Source: an uncultured Clostridia bacterium (GTDB lineage: Bacteria > Bacillota > Clostridia > TANB77 > CAG-508). From it: a DNA stretch of 45,231 bases. A program made the position numbers and the translations under genes. Below, in pieces: positions 1 through 9,868 of this stretch (positions within the stretch are counted from its first letter, which is position 1; the number at the start of each line of letters is the position of its first letter). Where the stretch lies: NCBI GenBank assembly GCA_934167835.1, contig CAKPLZ010000010.1, positions 1 to 45,231 of the forward strand. Direction: 5' to 3'. A model generated the notes under the pieces. That model worked only from the letters and a program-made list of their open reading frames with translations, had not been told where the DNA came from and ran no database searches.

Positions 1-21
1 TATATAGTTTGTTTTTTATAA

Positions 22-80
22 AATTATCGATATATATATATATATATATATAGGGCCCCAAGGCTTTCAGCGTTTTTCAT
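22..80 (-). CDS. short ORF with a TA dinucleotide repeat (uncertain)
   Basis: An ATG at 80 follows AAGGAG (96-91) at a 10-base spacing and lies downstream of a good promoter. The frame starts MKNAESLGAL and then enters a TA repeat (30-52) coding alternating Tyr and Ile. It ends at a TAA (24-22) after 18 residues. With one more TA unit the frame would stay open to the window edge. It may be a leader peptide, a phase-variable gene in an off state, or not coding; no family is recognisable. Confidence 0.25.
30..52. repeat. TA dinucleotide microsatellite
   Basis: About eleven TA units in a row, just downstream of a plausible start codon on the minus strand. Length change by replication slippage would change the reading frame. 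Confidence 0.8.
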
Positions 81-142
81 TGGTTAGTTTCTCCTTCTTT
101 TTGTTTCTTTTCGTGCTTTTGTTTTTTGCTTTTTGTAAAGCT

Positions 143-171
143 AGTATATAATATTAATATTTTTCTGTCAA
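143..171 (-). promoter_or_regulatory. sigma-A-type promoter reading leftward off the window
   Basis: On the minus strand TTGACA (171-166) is followed after 17 bases by TATACT (148-143). It points away from trmL towards the left edge, so it probably drives whatever starts at about position 80. Confidence 0.6.
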
Positions 172-267
172 TACTTTTCATGTAAAATTTAAAAAGTCAA
201 ATTTTTATGGCTTATTTTTAAAAATTTGGGGGACATTTTCCAAAATCATTGACATGTATTTTTATTT

Positions 268-765
268 TTAAACTAAATAATCACTTATTTCCTGTAATCC
301 CTCAAAATTTTTTTGTCTTAATATCTCGTAAACAACTATTGCTACGGAATTTGATAGGTTTAGTGAACGCAAGGTTGGTCTCATTGGTATTCTGGCGGTT
401 TTTTCTATGTATTTTTTTAGGGTGTCTTCTGGTAAACCTTTTGTTTCCTTTCCAAATAGGACAAATACTTCATTCATTTGGGAATAATCAATATCTGAAT
501 AGCAGTGAGTTCCTTTTGTTGTTATGAAAAACATGTTGTGTTCTTCTGGTTTGTATTTTTCTAGGAAGTCTTTAAAACTATCGTGTTCTTCTATATTTAA
601 TTTATCCCAATAATCTAAACCTGCTCTTTTTACCTGTTTTTCGCTTATACTAAACCCTAAAGGTTTTACCAAATGCAATTTTGCTCCAATTGCAGCACAA
701 GTTCTTGCGATATTTCCTGTATTTTGTGGTATTTCTGGCTCTACTAAAACTATATTTAATTTCAA
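268..765 (-). CDS. trmL: tRNA (cytidine(34)-2'-O)-methyltransferase TrmL
   Basis: A SPOUT-class methyltransferase of 165 residues, the usual length of the TrmL/CspR group, which 2'-O-methylates the wobble base of certain tRNA-Leu species using S-adenosylmethionine. Visible motifs are the N-terminal EPEIPQNTGNIART, LFGKETKGLP (about residues 102-111), RIPM, and the C-terminal knot segment RSLNLSNSVAIVVYE that binds the cofactor. The start is a TTG at 765 behind AAGGAGA with 7-base spacing; no upstream ATG fits. It follows rpoC on the same strand, separated by a hairpin, so it may be partly co-transcribed. No in-frame CGG codon is present. Confidence 0.93.
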   Translation of the reverse strand: MKLNIVLVEPEIPQNTGNIARTCAAIGAKLHLVKPLGFSISEKQVKRAGLDYWDKLNIEEHDSFKDFLEKYKPEEHNMFFITTKGTHCYSDIDYSQMNEVFVLFGKETKGLPEDTLKKYIEKTARIPMRPTLRSLNLSNSVAIVVYEILRQKNFEGLQEISDYLV

Positions 766-786
766 TTTTATCTTCTCCTTTAAATT

Positions 787-813
787 AAGGACGACTATTT
801 AAAAGTCGTCCTT
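787..813 (-). terminator. hairpin between rpoC and trmL
   Basis: A perfect 9-bp stem AAGGACGAC/GTCGTCCTT with a 9-base loop lies just after the rpoC stop. The tail is only AATTTA, so termination may be partial, allowing read-through into trmL. Confidence 0.6.
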
Positions 814-820
814 GTTAGTT

Positions 821-3800
821 TTATTCTTTATTTTCCCCTGTTGTAATATTTTTATCTCTATAAATAGATAATCCTGTTCCTGCTGGTATTAATTTACCGA
901 TAATTACGTTTTCTTTTAGTCCAATTAGTGAATCTGTTTTACCTTTTATTGCTGCTTCTGTTAATACTCTTGTTGTTTCTTGGAATGATGCTGCTGATAG
1001 GAAGCTTTCTGTTGCTAATGATGCTTTTGTAATTCCTAAAAGAACTCTTTGACCTTTAGCTGGTATTTTGCCTTCTGCTTCTAATTCTGCATTTTCTTTG
1101 TTGAATTCATTTATATCAACTAAAGAACCTACAAACATTTGGCTATCTCCACTATCTTCAACTTTTACCTTTTTAAGCATTTGTCTTGATATTATTTCAA
1201 TGTGTTTATCATTAATATCAACACCTTGGTTTCTATAAACTTTTTGAACTTCAGATGTTAAGTATTCAAATACTCCTTGTGGGCCTTTTATTGCAAGAAT
1301 TTCATTTGGATTTATTGAACCTTCTGTAATTGGGTCACCTGCTTCTATGTGGTCTCCTTCTCTTACTTTTAATTTTGAACCGAAGCTTATAGTATATGTT
1401 TTACTATTATCATTTCCTGTTACTGTAACTTCTTTTCTCTTCTTAGAATCAGAGATTGAAATTGTTCCAGCTATTTCAGAAATTACGGCCAATCCCTTTG
1501 GTTTTCTTGCTTCAAATAACTCTTCAACCCTTGGAAGACCTTGTGTAATATCTCCTCCTGCTACACCACCTGTGTGGAATGTTCTCATTGTAAGCTGTGT
1601 ACCTGGCTCACCAATTGATTGTGCAGCTATTATTCCAACTGCTTCACCAATATTTACTTCTTTTCTTGTTGCTAAGCCCATTCCATAGCATTTTGAACAT
1701 ACACCATGTTTTGTATGGCAACCTAAAACTGAACGTACTTTTACTTTTGTAATTCCAGCTTTTACTATTTTCTCAGCTAAGTTTGCTGATATTAAAGTAT
1801 TTTTATCTGCTAGAACTTCTCCTGTTGTTGGGTCTTTTATTGTTTCATAAGGATATCTTCCTGTTAGTCTTTCTTGTAGTTTTTCAATTATTTGATTTCC
1901 ATCTTTGATGTCTTCTATTTCAATGTATTCGTTTGTTCCACAATCTTCTTCTCTTACTATGATATCTTGAGATACATCAACTAATCTTCTTGTTAAGTAT
2001 CCAGAGTCTGCTGTTCTTAAAGCTGTATCTGCTAAACCTTTTCTTGCACCGTGTGAAGAAATGAAGTATTCTAGTGGGTCAAGTCCCTCTCTAAAGCATG
2101 CTTTAATTGGGATTTCTACGGCTTTACCTGATGTATTTGCCATAAGTCCACGCATACCTGCAATTTGTCTTAACTGGTTCATGTTACCTCTGGCTCCGGC
2201 TTTGAGCCATCATATATATTGGGTTTAATTCACTAAAGTTATCTTTCATAGCTTCTGTAACATCATTTGTTGCTTTTTCCCAGATTTTAATTACAGAATC
2301 ATATCTTTCATCATTTGTAATTAAACCTCTTCTATATTGTTTTGCTACAGTTTCAACGTCTTCTTCAGCCTTTGCTAAAATTTCCTTTTTAGCTTCTGGA
2401 ACGGCAACGTCTGCAACAGACACTGTTATAGCACCTTTTGTTGAATATTTATAACCTGTAGCTTTGATATAGTCTAGCAATTCTGCTGATACATTTAGGC
2501 CATGTTTATCAATACATTTTGCAATGATTGTTCCTAGATTTTTCTTCATAACTGGGAATTCTATTTCTAGGTCTAAAATATGTTCTGGATCTGTTCTATC
2601 AACAAAGCCTAAATCTTGTGGAATTCCTTGGTTATATATTAATCTACCTGCTGTTGTTTCGATTGTTCTTGTAACTTTTTCTCCATTTATTTCTTTTGTT
2701 CTTCTTACTTTAATTTTTGCATGCAATCCTAGATCTCCGTTTAAGTAAGCCATCATAGCTTCATCTTCGTCTTTGCAATACATGCCTTCGCCTTTTTCTC
2801 CTGCAACTTCCATTGTTAGATAATAACTTCCTAAAATCATATCCTGTGTTGGAACTGTTACTGGTTTACCATCTTGAGGTTTTAGTAAGTTGTTTACTGA
2901 TAACATTAAGTATCTTGCTTCTGCTTGAGCTTCTGGTGATAGTGGAACGTGAACAGCCATCTGGTCACCATCGAAGTCAGCGTTGAATGCTGTACAAACT
3001 AATGGGTGAAGTTTTAATGCTCTACCTTCAACTAGAACTGGTTCAAATGCTTGAATACCAAGTCTATGTAGTGTTGGCGCACGGTTTAACATTACAGGGT
3101 GGTCTTTAATAACTTCCTCTAATATTCCCCAAACTTCTGGATTTAATTTTTCTACCATTCTTTTTGCACTTTTAATATTGTGTGCTAAACCTCTTGCAAC
3201 TAATTCTTTCATTACAAATGGTTTGAATAATTCAATTGCCATTTCTTTTGGTAGACCACATTGATATATTTTAAGTTCAGGTCCTACAACGATAACTGAA
3301 CGTCCTGAATAGTCAACACGTTTACCTAGTAAGTTTTGACGGAAACGTCCTTGTTTTCCTTTTAGCATGTCTGATAATGATTTTAAAGGTCTGTTTCCTG
3401 CACCTGTAACTGGTCTTCCACGTCTTCCATTATCTATTAAAGCATCTACAGCTTCTTGTAGCATTCTTTTTTCGTTTCTAACGATTATTTCTGGTGCTCC
3501 AAGTTCCAATAATCTCTTTAATCTGTTATTTCTGTTTAATACTCTTCTATATAAGTCATTTAAATCAGATGTTGCAAATCTTCCTCCATCTAGTTGTACC
3601 ATTGGTCTGATATCTGGTGGAATTACTGGTATTACGCTTAAAACCATCCATTCTGGTTTGTTTCCTGATAATAAGAAGCTTTCTACTGTATCTAATCTTT
3701 TTATTAATTTAGCTTTTTTCTGTTCGCTTGACTCTTCTATTTCTTTTTTCAAGCTTTCAGATAATTTCTCTAGGTCAACTTTTTGTAATAATGTTCTTAT

Positions 3801-4343
3801 AGATTCAGCTCCCATTCCTGCTTTGAATGAACCTTTACCATATTTTTCTTCTGCTTCATGGTATTCTTTTTCATTTAAAATTTGTCCTTCTGTTAAACCT
3901 GATGTTCCTTTATCTATAACAACATAAGCTGCAAAGTATATAACTTTTTCTACACTTCTTGGTGAAATGTCTAATACTAAAGCTATTCTACTTGGTATTC
4001 CTTTGAAATACCAAATATGTGCAACTGGCGCTGCAAGCTCGATGTGGCCCATTCTTTCACGTCTTACCTTTGATTTTGTAACTTCAACACCACATCTGTC
4101 GCAAACTATTCCTTTATATCTTACTCTTTTGTATTTACCACAGTGACATTCCCAGTCTTTTGTTGGTCCAAATATTTTTTCACAAAATAGACCATCTTTT
4201 TCTGGTTTTAATGTTCTATAGTTTATTGTTTCTGGTTTCTTAACTTCACCTTTTGACCATTCTCTAATCTTTTCGTCTGAAGCTAATCCAATTTTTATTT
4301 TATCAAATATCTCTAATTCATCTTGTTTTTTATTTTCTTCCAT
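821..4343 (-). CDS. rpoC: DNA-directed RNA polymerase subunit beta', requires +1 shift at CGG
   Basis: The largest RNA polymerase subunit, forming the active-site half of the core with RpoB. The N-terminal zinc site (CHCGKY...CDRCGVEV, about residues 66-87), the catalytic NADFDGDQM (about residue 455) and the C-terminal trigger-loop region GEPGTQLTMRTFHTGGVA are present. The reading frame breaks at codon 716: after NPIYMMAQS the codon is CGG and the zero frame stops 15 bases later. Skipping the C gives the conserved SGARGNMNQLRQIAGMRGL, and the frame then runs to the end, for 1173 residues, the normal size for this phylum. Since the gene is essential, the shift must be efficient. The start ATG has GGAGGG 9 bases upstream and lies 17 bases after rpoB. 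It is not a natural split: the second half has no start signal of its own. Confidence 0.95.
2196..2198 (-). other. CGG +1 frameshift site in rpoC
   Basis: Coding-strand context AGC-C-GGA-GCC; Gly716 lies in the universally conserved SGARGN segment of beta'. Confidence 0.9.
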
Positions 4344-4360
4344 TACTTATTTTTCCCTCC

Positions 4361-7300
4361 TTATTCTTCGTAAGAATCATTATCGTTTTCTAAGTTATCT
4401 TCTGCTAAGTCATCGCTTAGATTTTCAAAATTGTCTTCATCATCCATAATTTCATCATCTTCTGGTAAATCTTCGTCATCAAGTAACATGTCTTCATCTA
4501 ATGGTCCTTCATCTTCCATTTTTTCTTCATCTGTTACTAATGGTTTGTTTTCATCTAAATTGAAGTCAATTCCGTCATCTATATTTTCTGTAAGTTCTAA
4601 TTCTCTATCATCTTCAGAATATAAACGAACATCTAATCCTAAGCTTTGTAGTTCTTTGATTAATACTTTAAATCCTTCTGGTACTCCTGGTTCTGGAATA
4701 TTTTCTCCTTTTACAATTGCTTCATACGTTTTTACTCTTCCTACAACATCATCAGATTTGATTGTTAACATTTCTTGAAGTGTATATGCTGCACCATAAG
4801 CTTCTAGTGCCCAAACTTCCATTTCGCCAAATCTCTGTCCACCAAATTGTGCTTTACCTCCTAAAGGTTGTTGTGTAACTAGTGAGTAAGGTCCTGTTGA
4901 ACGAGCATGTATTTTATCATCAACTAAGTGGTGAAGTTTTAACATGTACATTACACCAACTGTAATTGGTTTATCAAATGGTTCTCCTGTTCTTCCATCA
5001 TAAAGAACTGTTTTGCCATCTGGTGTTAATCCTGATTCTATAAGTAATTGTTCAATATCTTTTTCTGAAGCTCCATCAAATACTGGTGTCGCAACTTTTA
5101 TTCCAAGTAGTCTTGCAGCTGCTCCTAAGTGAACCTCTAAAACCTGACCTAAATTCATACGTGAAGGTACACCTAATGGGTTTAACACTACATCTACTGG
5201 TGTTCCATCTGGCATAAATGGCATATCTTCAACTGGTAAAATTCTTGAAACAACACCTTTGTTTCCGTGACGACCAGCCATTTTATCTCCAACTGATATT
5301 TTTCTCTTTTGAGCTATATATACTCTTATTACTTGGTTTACACCAGGTCCAAGTTCATCTGAGTTATCCCTTGTAAATACTTTAACATCAACTATTGTTC
5401 CTGCTTCTCCATGTGGTACTCGTAAAGATGTATCTCTTACTTCTCTTGCTTTTTCACCAAAGATTGCTCTTAATAGTTTTTCTTCTGATGTAAGTTCTGT
5501 TTCTCCTTTTGGAGTAACTTTACCTACCAATATATCTCCTGGTCTTACTTCTGCACCTATTCTTATAATTCCTCTGTCATCTAGGTCTTTTAAACTGTCT
5601 TCTCCGACATTTGGAATATCTCTTGTAATTTCTTCAGGTCCAAGTTTTGTATCACGACATTCACAGTCATAATCTTCTATATGGATTGATGTGTAAACAT
5701 CTTCCTTTACTAATCTTTCACTTAGTAACACAGCATCCTCGTAGTTGTATCCTTCCCATGTTGTGAAGGCAATAAGAACGTTTTTACCAAGTGCCATTTC
5801 ACCATTTTGTGTTGAAGGTCCATCTGCAATTACATCATTTGCATTTATTATTTCTCCTCTTTTTACAATTGGTTTTTGGTTAATACATGTTCCACCATTT
5901 GTTCTTTTGAATTTACGTAATTTATATGTATCAATTCCTGTTTTTGTTTTGATAATTATTTCATCACCAGTTACTCTTTGTACTACACCGCCATTTTTAG
6001 CAACAACTGTTGTTCCAGAGTCTTTTGCGGCTCTGTATTCAATACCTGTTCCAACTATTGGTGAATCTGTAATCATTAGAGGCACTGCCTGTCTTTGCAT
6101 ATTTGCACCCATTAATGCACGGTTTGCGTCATCATGCTCTAAGAATGGTATCATAGCTGCACCAACGGAAACTAGTTGTTTTGGTGATACATCTACAAAG
6201 TCTACTTTGTCTGCTGCAACTTCTATGATTTCATCTAAGAATCTAACTTTTATTTTCTTGTTTATGAATCTTCCATTTTCGTCTACTGGTTCTGTTGCTT
6301 GTGCTATTGCATGGTTGTCTTCTTCATCTGCTGTCATATAGATTACTTCATCTGTAACACAATGTGTTTCTGGATCTACTTTTCTATATGGTGTTTCAAC
6401 AAATCCATATTCATTGATAATTGCAAATGTTGAAAGTGCTGATATAAGGCCTATGTTTGGTCCTTCTGGAGATTCTATTGGGCATAGTCTTCCATAGTGT
6501 GTATAGTGAACGTCACGTACTTCAAATCCTGCTCTTTCTCTTGATAAACCACCAGGTCCTAATGCTGAAATTCTTCTTTTATGTGTTAATTCTGATAATG
6601 GGTTTGTTTGGTCCATAAATTGTGATAATTGTGAGCTTCCGAAGAATTCTCTAATTGATGATGTGATTGGTTTTGTATTGATTAATGTTTGTGGTGTTAC
6701 TACATCTAAGTCTTGAATTGTCATTCTTTCTCTTACAACTCTTTCTAGTCTTGTTAAACCAATTCTGAATTGATTTTGTAATAATTCACCTACGCATCTA
6801 ATACGTCTGTTTCCTAAATGGTCTATATCATCAATTGAGCCTAGTCCATATTGTAAATCTAATAAGTAGTTGATTGATGCTAACATATCTTCTGTTACAA
6901 TATTTTTAGGTACTAATTCATCTTTTCTTTCATTTATAACTTTTACTAAATCTTTTTCTTCTGTTGTTTCTAATATATTTTTAAGAACTGCATAGTTTAC
7001 TTTTTCTTTGATGTTGATTTCATCACTGTCTACAAATGCTTTTAGGTCAACTGTGCCATTTCCTATTACTCTTACTTTTTTGTCGTTTACTTTTAAGTCA
7101 ACAATATTTATTCCTGCATTTTGTATTTCGTTTGCTTGTTCTGGTGAAATAACTGTATCTTTTTCTACTATTACTTCTCCTGTTTCGCTATTTATTATGT
7201 CATCAAATGCAACTTTGTTTTCTATTCTTGAGCTTAAGTCTAATTTTTTGTTGTATTTATATCTTCCTACTTTTGCTAAGTCGTATCTTCTTGGGTCGAA

Positions 7301-8074
7301 GAATAAGTTATTAAATAATGTTCTTGCTGCATCAACTGTTGGAAGTTCTCCTGGTCTTAATTTTTTATAGATTTCAATAAGAGCTTCATCAGTTGTTTTG
7401 GTTGTATCTTTTGCAATTGTAGCAAGTAATTTTTCTTCATCTCCAAATAGAGCTGTAATTTGCTCATCTGTAGCTAATCCTATTGCTCTTAATAGAGTTG
7501 TTACTGGCAATTTTCTTGTTCTATCTATTCTTACATAGAATACATCATTACCATCTGTTTCGTATTCAAGCCAAGCTCCTCTAATTGGCATAACTGTAGC
7601 CTTGTACAATTTTTTACCTGTCTTGTCATAGTCTGATTCGTAATAGCATCCTGGTGATCTTACTAATTGGCTTACTACAACCCTCTCTGCTCCATTAATT
7701 ACGAATGTTCCGCTATCTGTCATTAATGGAAAATCTCCTAAATAAATCTCTTGTTCTTTAATTTCTCCTGTTTCACGATTTATAAGTCTTACCTTAACGT
7801 GTAATCTTGTTGAGTATGTAGTATCTCTTTCTTTTGCTTCTTCTAATGAATACTTAGTGTCTTTTTCCATGTAATAATCAAAAAATTCTAGAACTAAATT
7901 TCCTGTGTAATCTTCTATAGGTGAAATATCTTTTAGAACTTCCCCTAAACCTTCGTTTACGAACCAATCATAAGAATCTTTTTGAACCTGAATAAGGTTT
8001 GGAATATCAATAAAATCTCCAATTCTTGCGAATGTCTTTCTTGTAGCCTTTTCGTAATTAATGTCTGTCAACAA
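4361..8074 (-). CDS. rpoB: DNA-directed RNA polymerase subunit beta
   Basis: The second-largest RNA polymerase subunit, 1237 residues. Recognisable parts include the protrusion and lobe, the rifampicin-pocket region SSQLSQFMDQTNPLSELTHK with RRISALGPGGL, the GRHGNKGVVS motif, and the C-terminal clamp segment FGGQRFGEMEVWALEAYGAA. A tail of about 65 strongly acidic residues follows (many Asp/Glu), as in some other Firmicutes. The start is TTG at 8074 (or the next codon, also TTG) behind AAGGAG. All six CGG trinucleotides on its coding strand straddle codons as NNC GGN and none is in frame, a useful contrast with the genes that need a shift. The usual rplJ-rplL genes are not upstream; trmB is, with a 458-base gap. 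Confidence 0.97.
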   Translation of the reverse strand: MLTDINYEKATRKTFARIGDFIDIPNLIQVQKDSYDWFVNEGLGEVLKDISPIEDYTGNLVLEFFDYYMEKDTKYSLEEAKERDTTYSTRLHVKVRLINRETGEIKEQEIYLGDFPLMTDSGTFVINGAERVVVSQLVRSPGCYYESDYDKTGKKLYKATVMPIRGAWLEYETDGNDVFYVRIDRTRKLPVTTLLRAIGLATDEQITALFGDEEKLLATIAKDTTKTTDEALIEIYKKLRPGELPTVDAARTLFNNLFFDPRRYDLAKVGRYKYNKKLDLSSRIENKVAFDDIINSETGEVIVEKDTVISPEQANEIQNAGINIVDLKVNDKKVRVIGNGTVDLKAFVDSDEINIKEKVNYAVLKNILETTEEKDLVKVINERKDELVPKNIVTEDMLASINYLLDLQYGLGSIDDIDHLGNRRIRCVGELLQNQFRIGLTRLERVVRERMTIQDLDVVTPQTLINTKPITSSIREFFGSSQLSQFMDQTNPLSELTHKRRISALGPGGLSRERAGFEVRDVHYTHYGRLCPIESPEGPNIGLISALSTFAIINEYGFVETPYRKVDPETHCVTDEVIYMTADEEDNHAIAQATEPVDENGRFINKKIKVRFLDEIIEVAADKVDFVDVSPKQLVSVGAAMIPFLEHDDANRALMGANMQRQAVPLMITDSPIVGTGIEYRAAKDSGTTVVAKNGGVVQRVTGDEIIIKTKTGIDTYKLRKFKRTNGGTCINQKPIVKRGEIINANDVIADGPSTQNGEMALGKNVLIAFTTWEGYNYEDAVLLSERLVKEDVYTSIHIEDYDCECRDTKLGPEEITRDIPNVGEDSLKDLDDRGIIRIGAEVRPGDILVGKVTPKGETELTSEEKLLRAIFGEKAREVRDTSLRVPHGEAGTIVDVKVFTRDNSDELGPGVNQVIRVYIAQKRKISVGDKMAGRHGNKGVVSRILPVEDMPFMPDGTPVDVVLNPLGVPSRMNLGQVLEVHLGAAARLLGIKVATPVFDGASEKDIEQLLIESGLTPDGKTVLYDGRTGEPFDKPITVGVMYMLKLHHLVDDKIHARSTGPYSLVTQQPLGGKAQFGGQRFGEMEVWALEAYGAAYTLQEMLTIKSDDVVGRVKTYEAIVKGENIPEPGVPEGFKVLIKELQSLGLDVRLYSEDDRELELTENIDDGIDFNLDENKPLVTDEEKMEDEGPLDEDMLLDDEDLPEDDEIMDDEDNFENLSDDLAEDNLENDNDSYEE

Positions 8075-8270
8075 AACAAATCAACTCCTTAAAAATAAAT
8101 TAGAGCAATATCTATATCTTTAAAGAAAGTCCCTCTTAATTTTAAGTGTATTACCAATTTTAAAATACCTGCTCTTAAATATTTAAAAATCAACACCTTA
8201 ACTTAAAATTAATTCCTCTTTCCTAAATTTCTTTGGCTAATCGAAATGGTAAACTTTATAAACGCAACAA

Positions 8271-8327
8271 AAAAGTGTAGTAATATATTGCTATATTAAG
8301 CTAAACTTCAAGCCTTTCTACACTTTT
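8271..8327 (-). terminator. terminator-like hairpin in the rpoB leader
   Basis: A 10-bp perfect stem AAAAGTGTAG/CTACACTTTT with a 37-base loop, followed by a T run on the minus strand. It lies between the promoter and rpoB, so it would end a short transcript unless read through. Confidence 0.6.
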
Positions 8328-8442
8328 TATTTAATTACATTTAAATTAACTTTTACTAACCTTTTTCACTTTAAAAATATCACCATTTCTATATTAAATA
8401 GTTTACATAGTTTCGTGCAACACGAAAAATATGTCTTTTATT

Positions 8443-8472
8443 ATGATACCATAAATTGGAAGGGGTTGTCAA
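8443..8472 (-). promoter_or_regulatory. promoter for the rpoBC leader
   Basis: TTGACA (8472-8467), 18-base spacer, TATCAT (8448-8443) with an extended -10 TGG directly before it. The best promoter match in the RNA polymerase region. Confidence 0.75.
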
Positions 8473-8532
8473 GTATTTTTGCTTGTTTTTTCTATGTTTT
8501 TTATAATATTCTCTAATAAGACAGTTTTTGAT

Positions 8533-9189
8533 TTATTTTACCCTAAATATTCCTGCTTTTATTTTTATCCCATCATTTTTAAATTTTATCTCATGTTCTG
8601 TTTCAATATTATTCCAAAAATCTGGTTCTTTATCTAAATCGTATGTTACTTTTACTTGTTCAAATCCTTCTTCCTTAAAGTATTCCAAGCTTTCTGTAAA
8701 CAGTTCATCATCATCTGTTTTGAAATAAATTTCCCCATTTGGCACCAAGAATCTTTTGTATTTTTCTAGTTGCCTAGTATGTGTTAGTCTTCTTTTTTTA
8801 TGTCTTGGTTTCGGCCATGGGTTGCAAAAATTTATGTATATTCTTTCAATATTATCATTTTCATCAAAAATATTATTTATCTCCTCAACATCGTATCTTG
8901 TTAAAGCAATGTTTGGAATCTCTTTATTTTCAAACTCTTCTATAATATTTCTATTGGCCATTCCCAAAATTGCATCAATTAAATCCACTGCAATAAAATT
9001 AACCTCTGGATTATCCTTTGCAGCCTTCTTCACAAAAAATCCTTTGCCACAGCCCAATTCAAGATGTATGGGATTTCTATCATTCTTAAAAAACTCCCTC
9101 CATCTCCCCTTAAACTTCTCCGGCTCCATCACAAAAAATTCACTCTGAGCCAACTCCACCTTAGCCCAAGGCTTACTCCTAATTCTCAT
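8533..9189 (-). CDS. trmB: tRNA (guanine(46)-N7)-methyltransferase
   Basis: A 218-residue class I methyltransferase that makes m7G46 in the tRNA variable loop. The S-adenosylmethionine motif HLELGCGKGFFVKKAA (about residues 42-57), the acidic AVDL, and the family signature INFCNPWPKPRHKKRRLT (about residues 118-135) are present; the usual FSDPWPK is NFCNPWPK here. FKTDDDELF matches the family's conserved C-terminal part. ATG start with AAGGAG upstream. It has its own promoter (9240-9212) and is probably monocistronic. Confidence 0.95.
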   Translation of the reverse strand: MRIRSKPWAKVELAQSEFFVMEPEKFKGRWREFFKNDRNPIHLELGCGKGFFVKKAAKDNPEVNFIAVDLIDAILGMANRNIIEEFENKEIPNIALTRYDVEEINNIFDENDNIERIYINFCNPWPKPRHKKRRLTHTRQLEKYKRFLVPNGEIYFKTDDDELFTESLEYFKEEGFEQVKVTYDLDKEPDFWNNIETEHEIKFKNDGIKIKAGIFRVK

Positions 9190-9211
9190 TTTTTATTCTC
9201 CTTACTTTTCT

Positions 9212-9240
9212 ATTATAATGTATGTTTCTCAAAATTTCAA
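9212..9240 (-). promoter_or_regulatory. trmB promoter
   Basis: TTGAAA (9240-9235), 17-base spacer, TATAAT (9217-9212), ending 22 bases before the trmB start. Confidence 0.7.
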
Positions 9241-9287
9241 TTGTTTCTATGGCATTTGTCATAATTGTAAAAAATCTATCCTCTTAA

Positions 9288-9316
9288 TTGCATTTTTTTC
9301 TTTTTTATAGTATATT
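9288..9316 (+). promoter_or_regulatory. cdd promoter
   Basis: TTGCAT (9288-9293), 17-base spacer, TATATT (9311-9316), upstream of the cdd ribosome binding site. Confidence 0.55.
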
Positions 9317-9341
9317 ATATTTAATTGAAAGTGAGGTTTTT

Positions 9342-9734
9342 ATGAGTTTAGATGAAGTTATAAAAATTGCCAAAGAGGTTCGTAGAAATGCATATTCTCC
9401 ATATTCTCATTATTATGTTGGTGCTGCCCTTGTGTGCAAGGATGGAAAGGTTTTTGCTGGTTGTAATATTGAAAACCAGGGTATAATGTCTATTTGTGCT
9501 GAAAGAGTTGCTTTTACTAAGGCTATTTCTGAAGGTGAGCATGATTTTGATTATATTGTTATTTGTGGGGGTGCTGATTTAGAGCATTTAGATTCTTGTA
9601 CTCCTTGTGGATACTGTAGACAATTTATGAGTGAATTTGTTGATAAGGATTTTAAAATTTTTCTTCTTAGAAAAAATGATGAAGCACAAGTTTATACTAT
9701 TCAAGACTTGTTACCACATTCTTTTGATTTATAG
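9342..9734 (+). CDS. cdd: cytidine deaminase
   Basis: A 130-residue zinc enzyme that deaminates cytidine and deoxycytidine to uridine forms in pyrimidine salvage. The N-terminal AYSPYSHYYVGAAL is the substrate-binding signature. The zinc and catalytic residues are in CAER (about residues 53-56, with the catalytic Glu) and PCGYC (about residues 87-91), the three-cysteine arrangement of small tetrameric bacterial enzymes. I chose the ATG at 9342 because GTGAGG lies 7 bases upstream; an upstream ATG at 9288 lies inside the promoter. It stands alone, downstream of a promoter in the space between trmB and itself. Confidence 0.95.
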   Translation: MSLDEVIKIAKEVRRNAYSPYSHYYVGAALVCKDGKVFAGCNIENQGIMSICAERVAFTKAISEGEHDFDYIVICGGADLEHLDSCTPCGYCRQFMSEFVDKDFKIFLLRKNDEAQVYTIQDLLPHSFDL

Positions 9735-9748
9735 GCTAGTATAGTATT

Positions 9749-9765
9749 ATGGCTGTTACAGCCAT
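9749..9765. other. short perfect inverted repeat after cdd
   Basis: ATGGCTG-TTA-CAGCCAT, a 7-bp stem with a 3-base loop, 14 bases past the cdd stop. It has no T run, so it is at most a weak terminator or RNA stability hairpin. Confidence 0.4.
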
Positions 9766-9835
9766 GGTACATAATTCTTATTATGATATTTTGACATAAA
9801 AGCACGAATTTTTTCATGTTTTTTTAGAAAAAATA

Positions 9836-9864
9836 TTGACTTTTTTCTAAAAATATTGCATAAT
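9836..9864 (+). promoter_or_regulatory. purA promoter
   Basis: TTGACT (9836-9841), 17-base spacer, CATAAT (9859-9864). The expected transcription start, near 9871, falls at the left arm of the inverted repeat 9869-9904. Confidence 0.65.
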
Positions 9865-9868
9865 TAAG

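Larger units (their letters stand above)
8075..8532 (-). promoter_or_regulatory. rpoB upstream leader region
   Basis: A 458-base non-coding stretch between trmB and rpoB. In the direction of rpoB it holds a strong promoter (8472-8443), a small hairpin TTTCGTG/CACGAAA (8427-8411), a terminator-like hairpin with six U (8327-8269), then about 195 AT-rich bases with no clear second promoter before the rpoB ribosome binding site. This suggests transcription attenuation, or a separate short RNA of about 170 bases. I could not match it to a known leader such as the L10 leader. Confidence 0.5.

Noticed and set aside
3367..3927. Long open frames opposite rpoC, rpoB, tex and DUF881 genes
   Set aside because: They are shadows of real genes: no ribosome binding sites, low-complexity translations, and opposite well-conserved coding sequence.
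2184..4343. Natural split of rpoC into two genes
   Set aside because: The join is one base out of frame within a conserved motif, and the second half lacks its own start signals.
8101..8270. Ribosomal protein L10 leader
   Set aside because: I could not identify the conserved core, and rplJL is absent; left as an unassigned leader.
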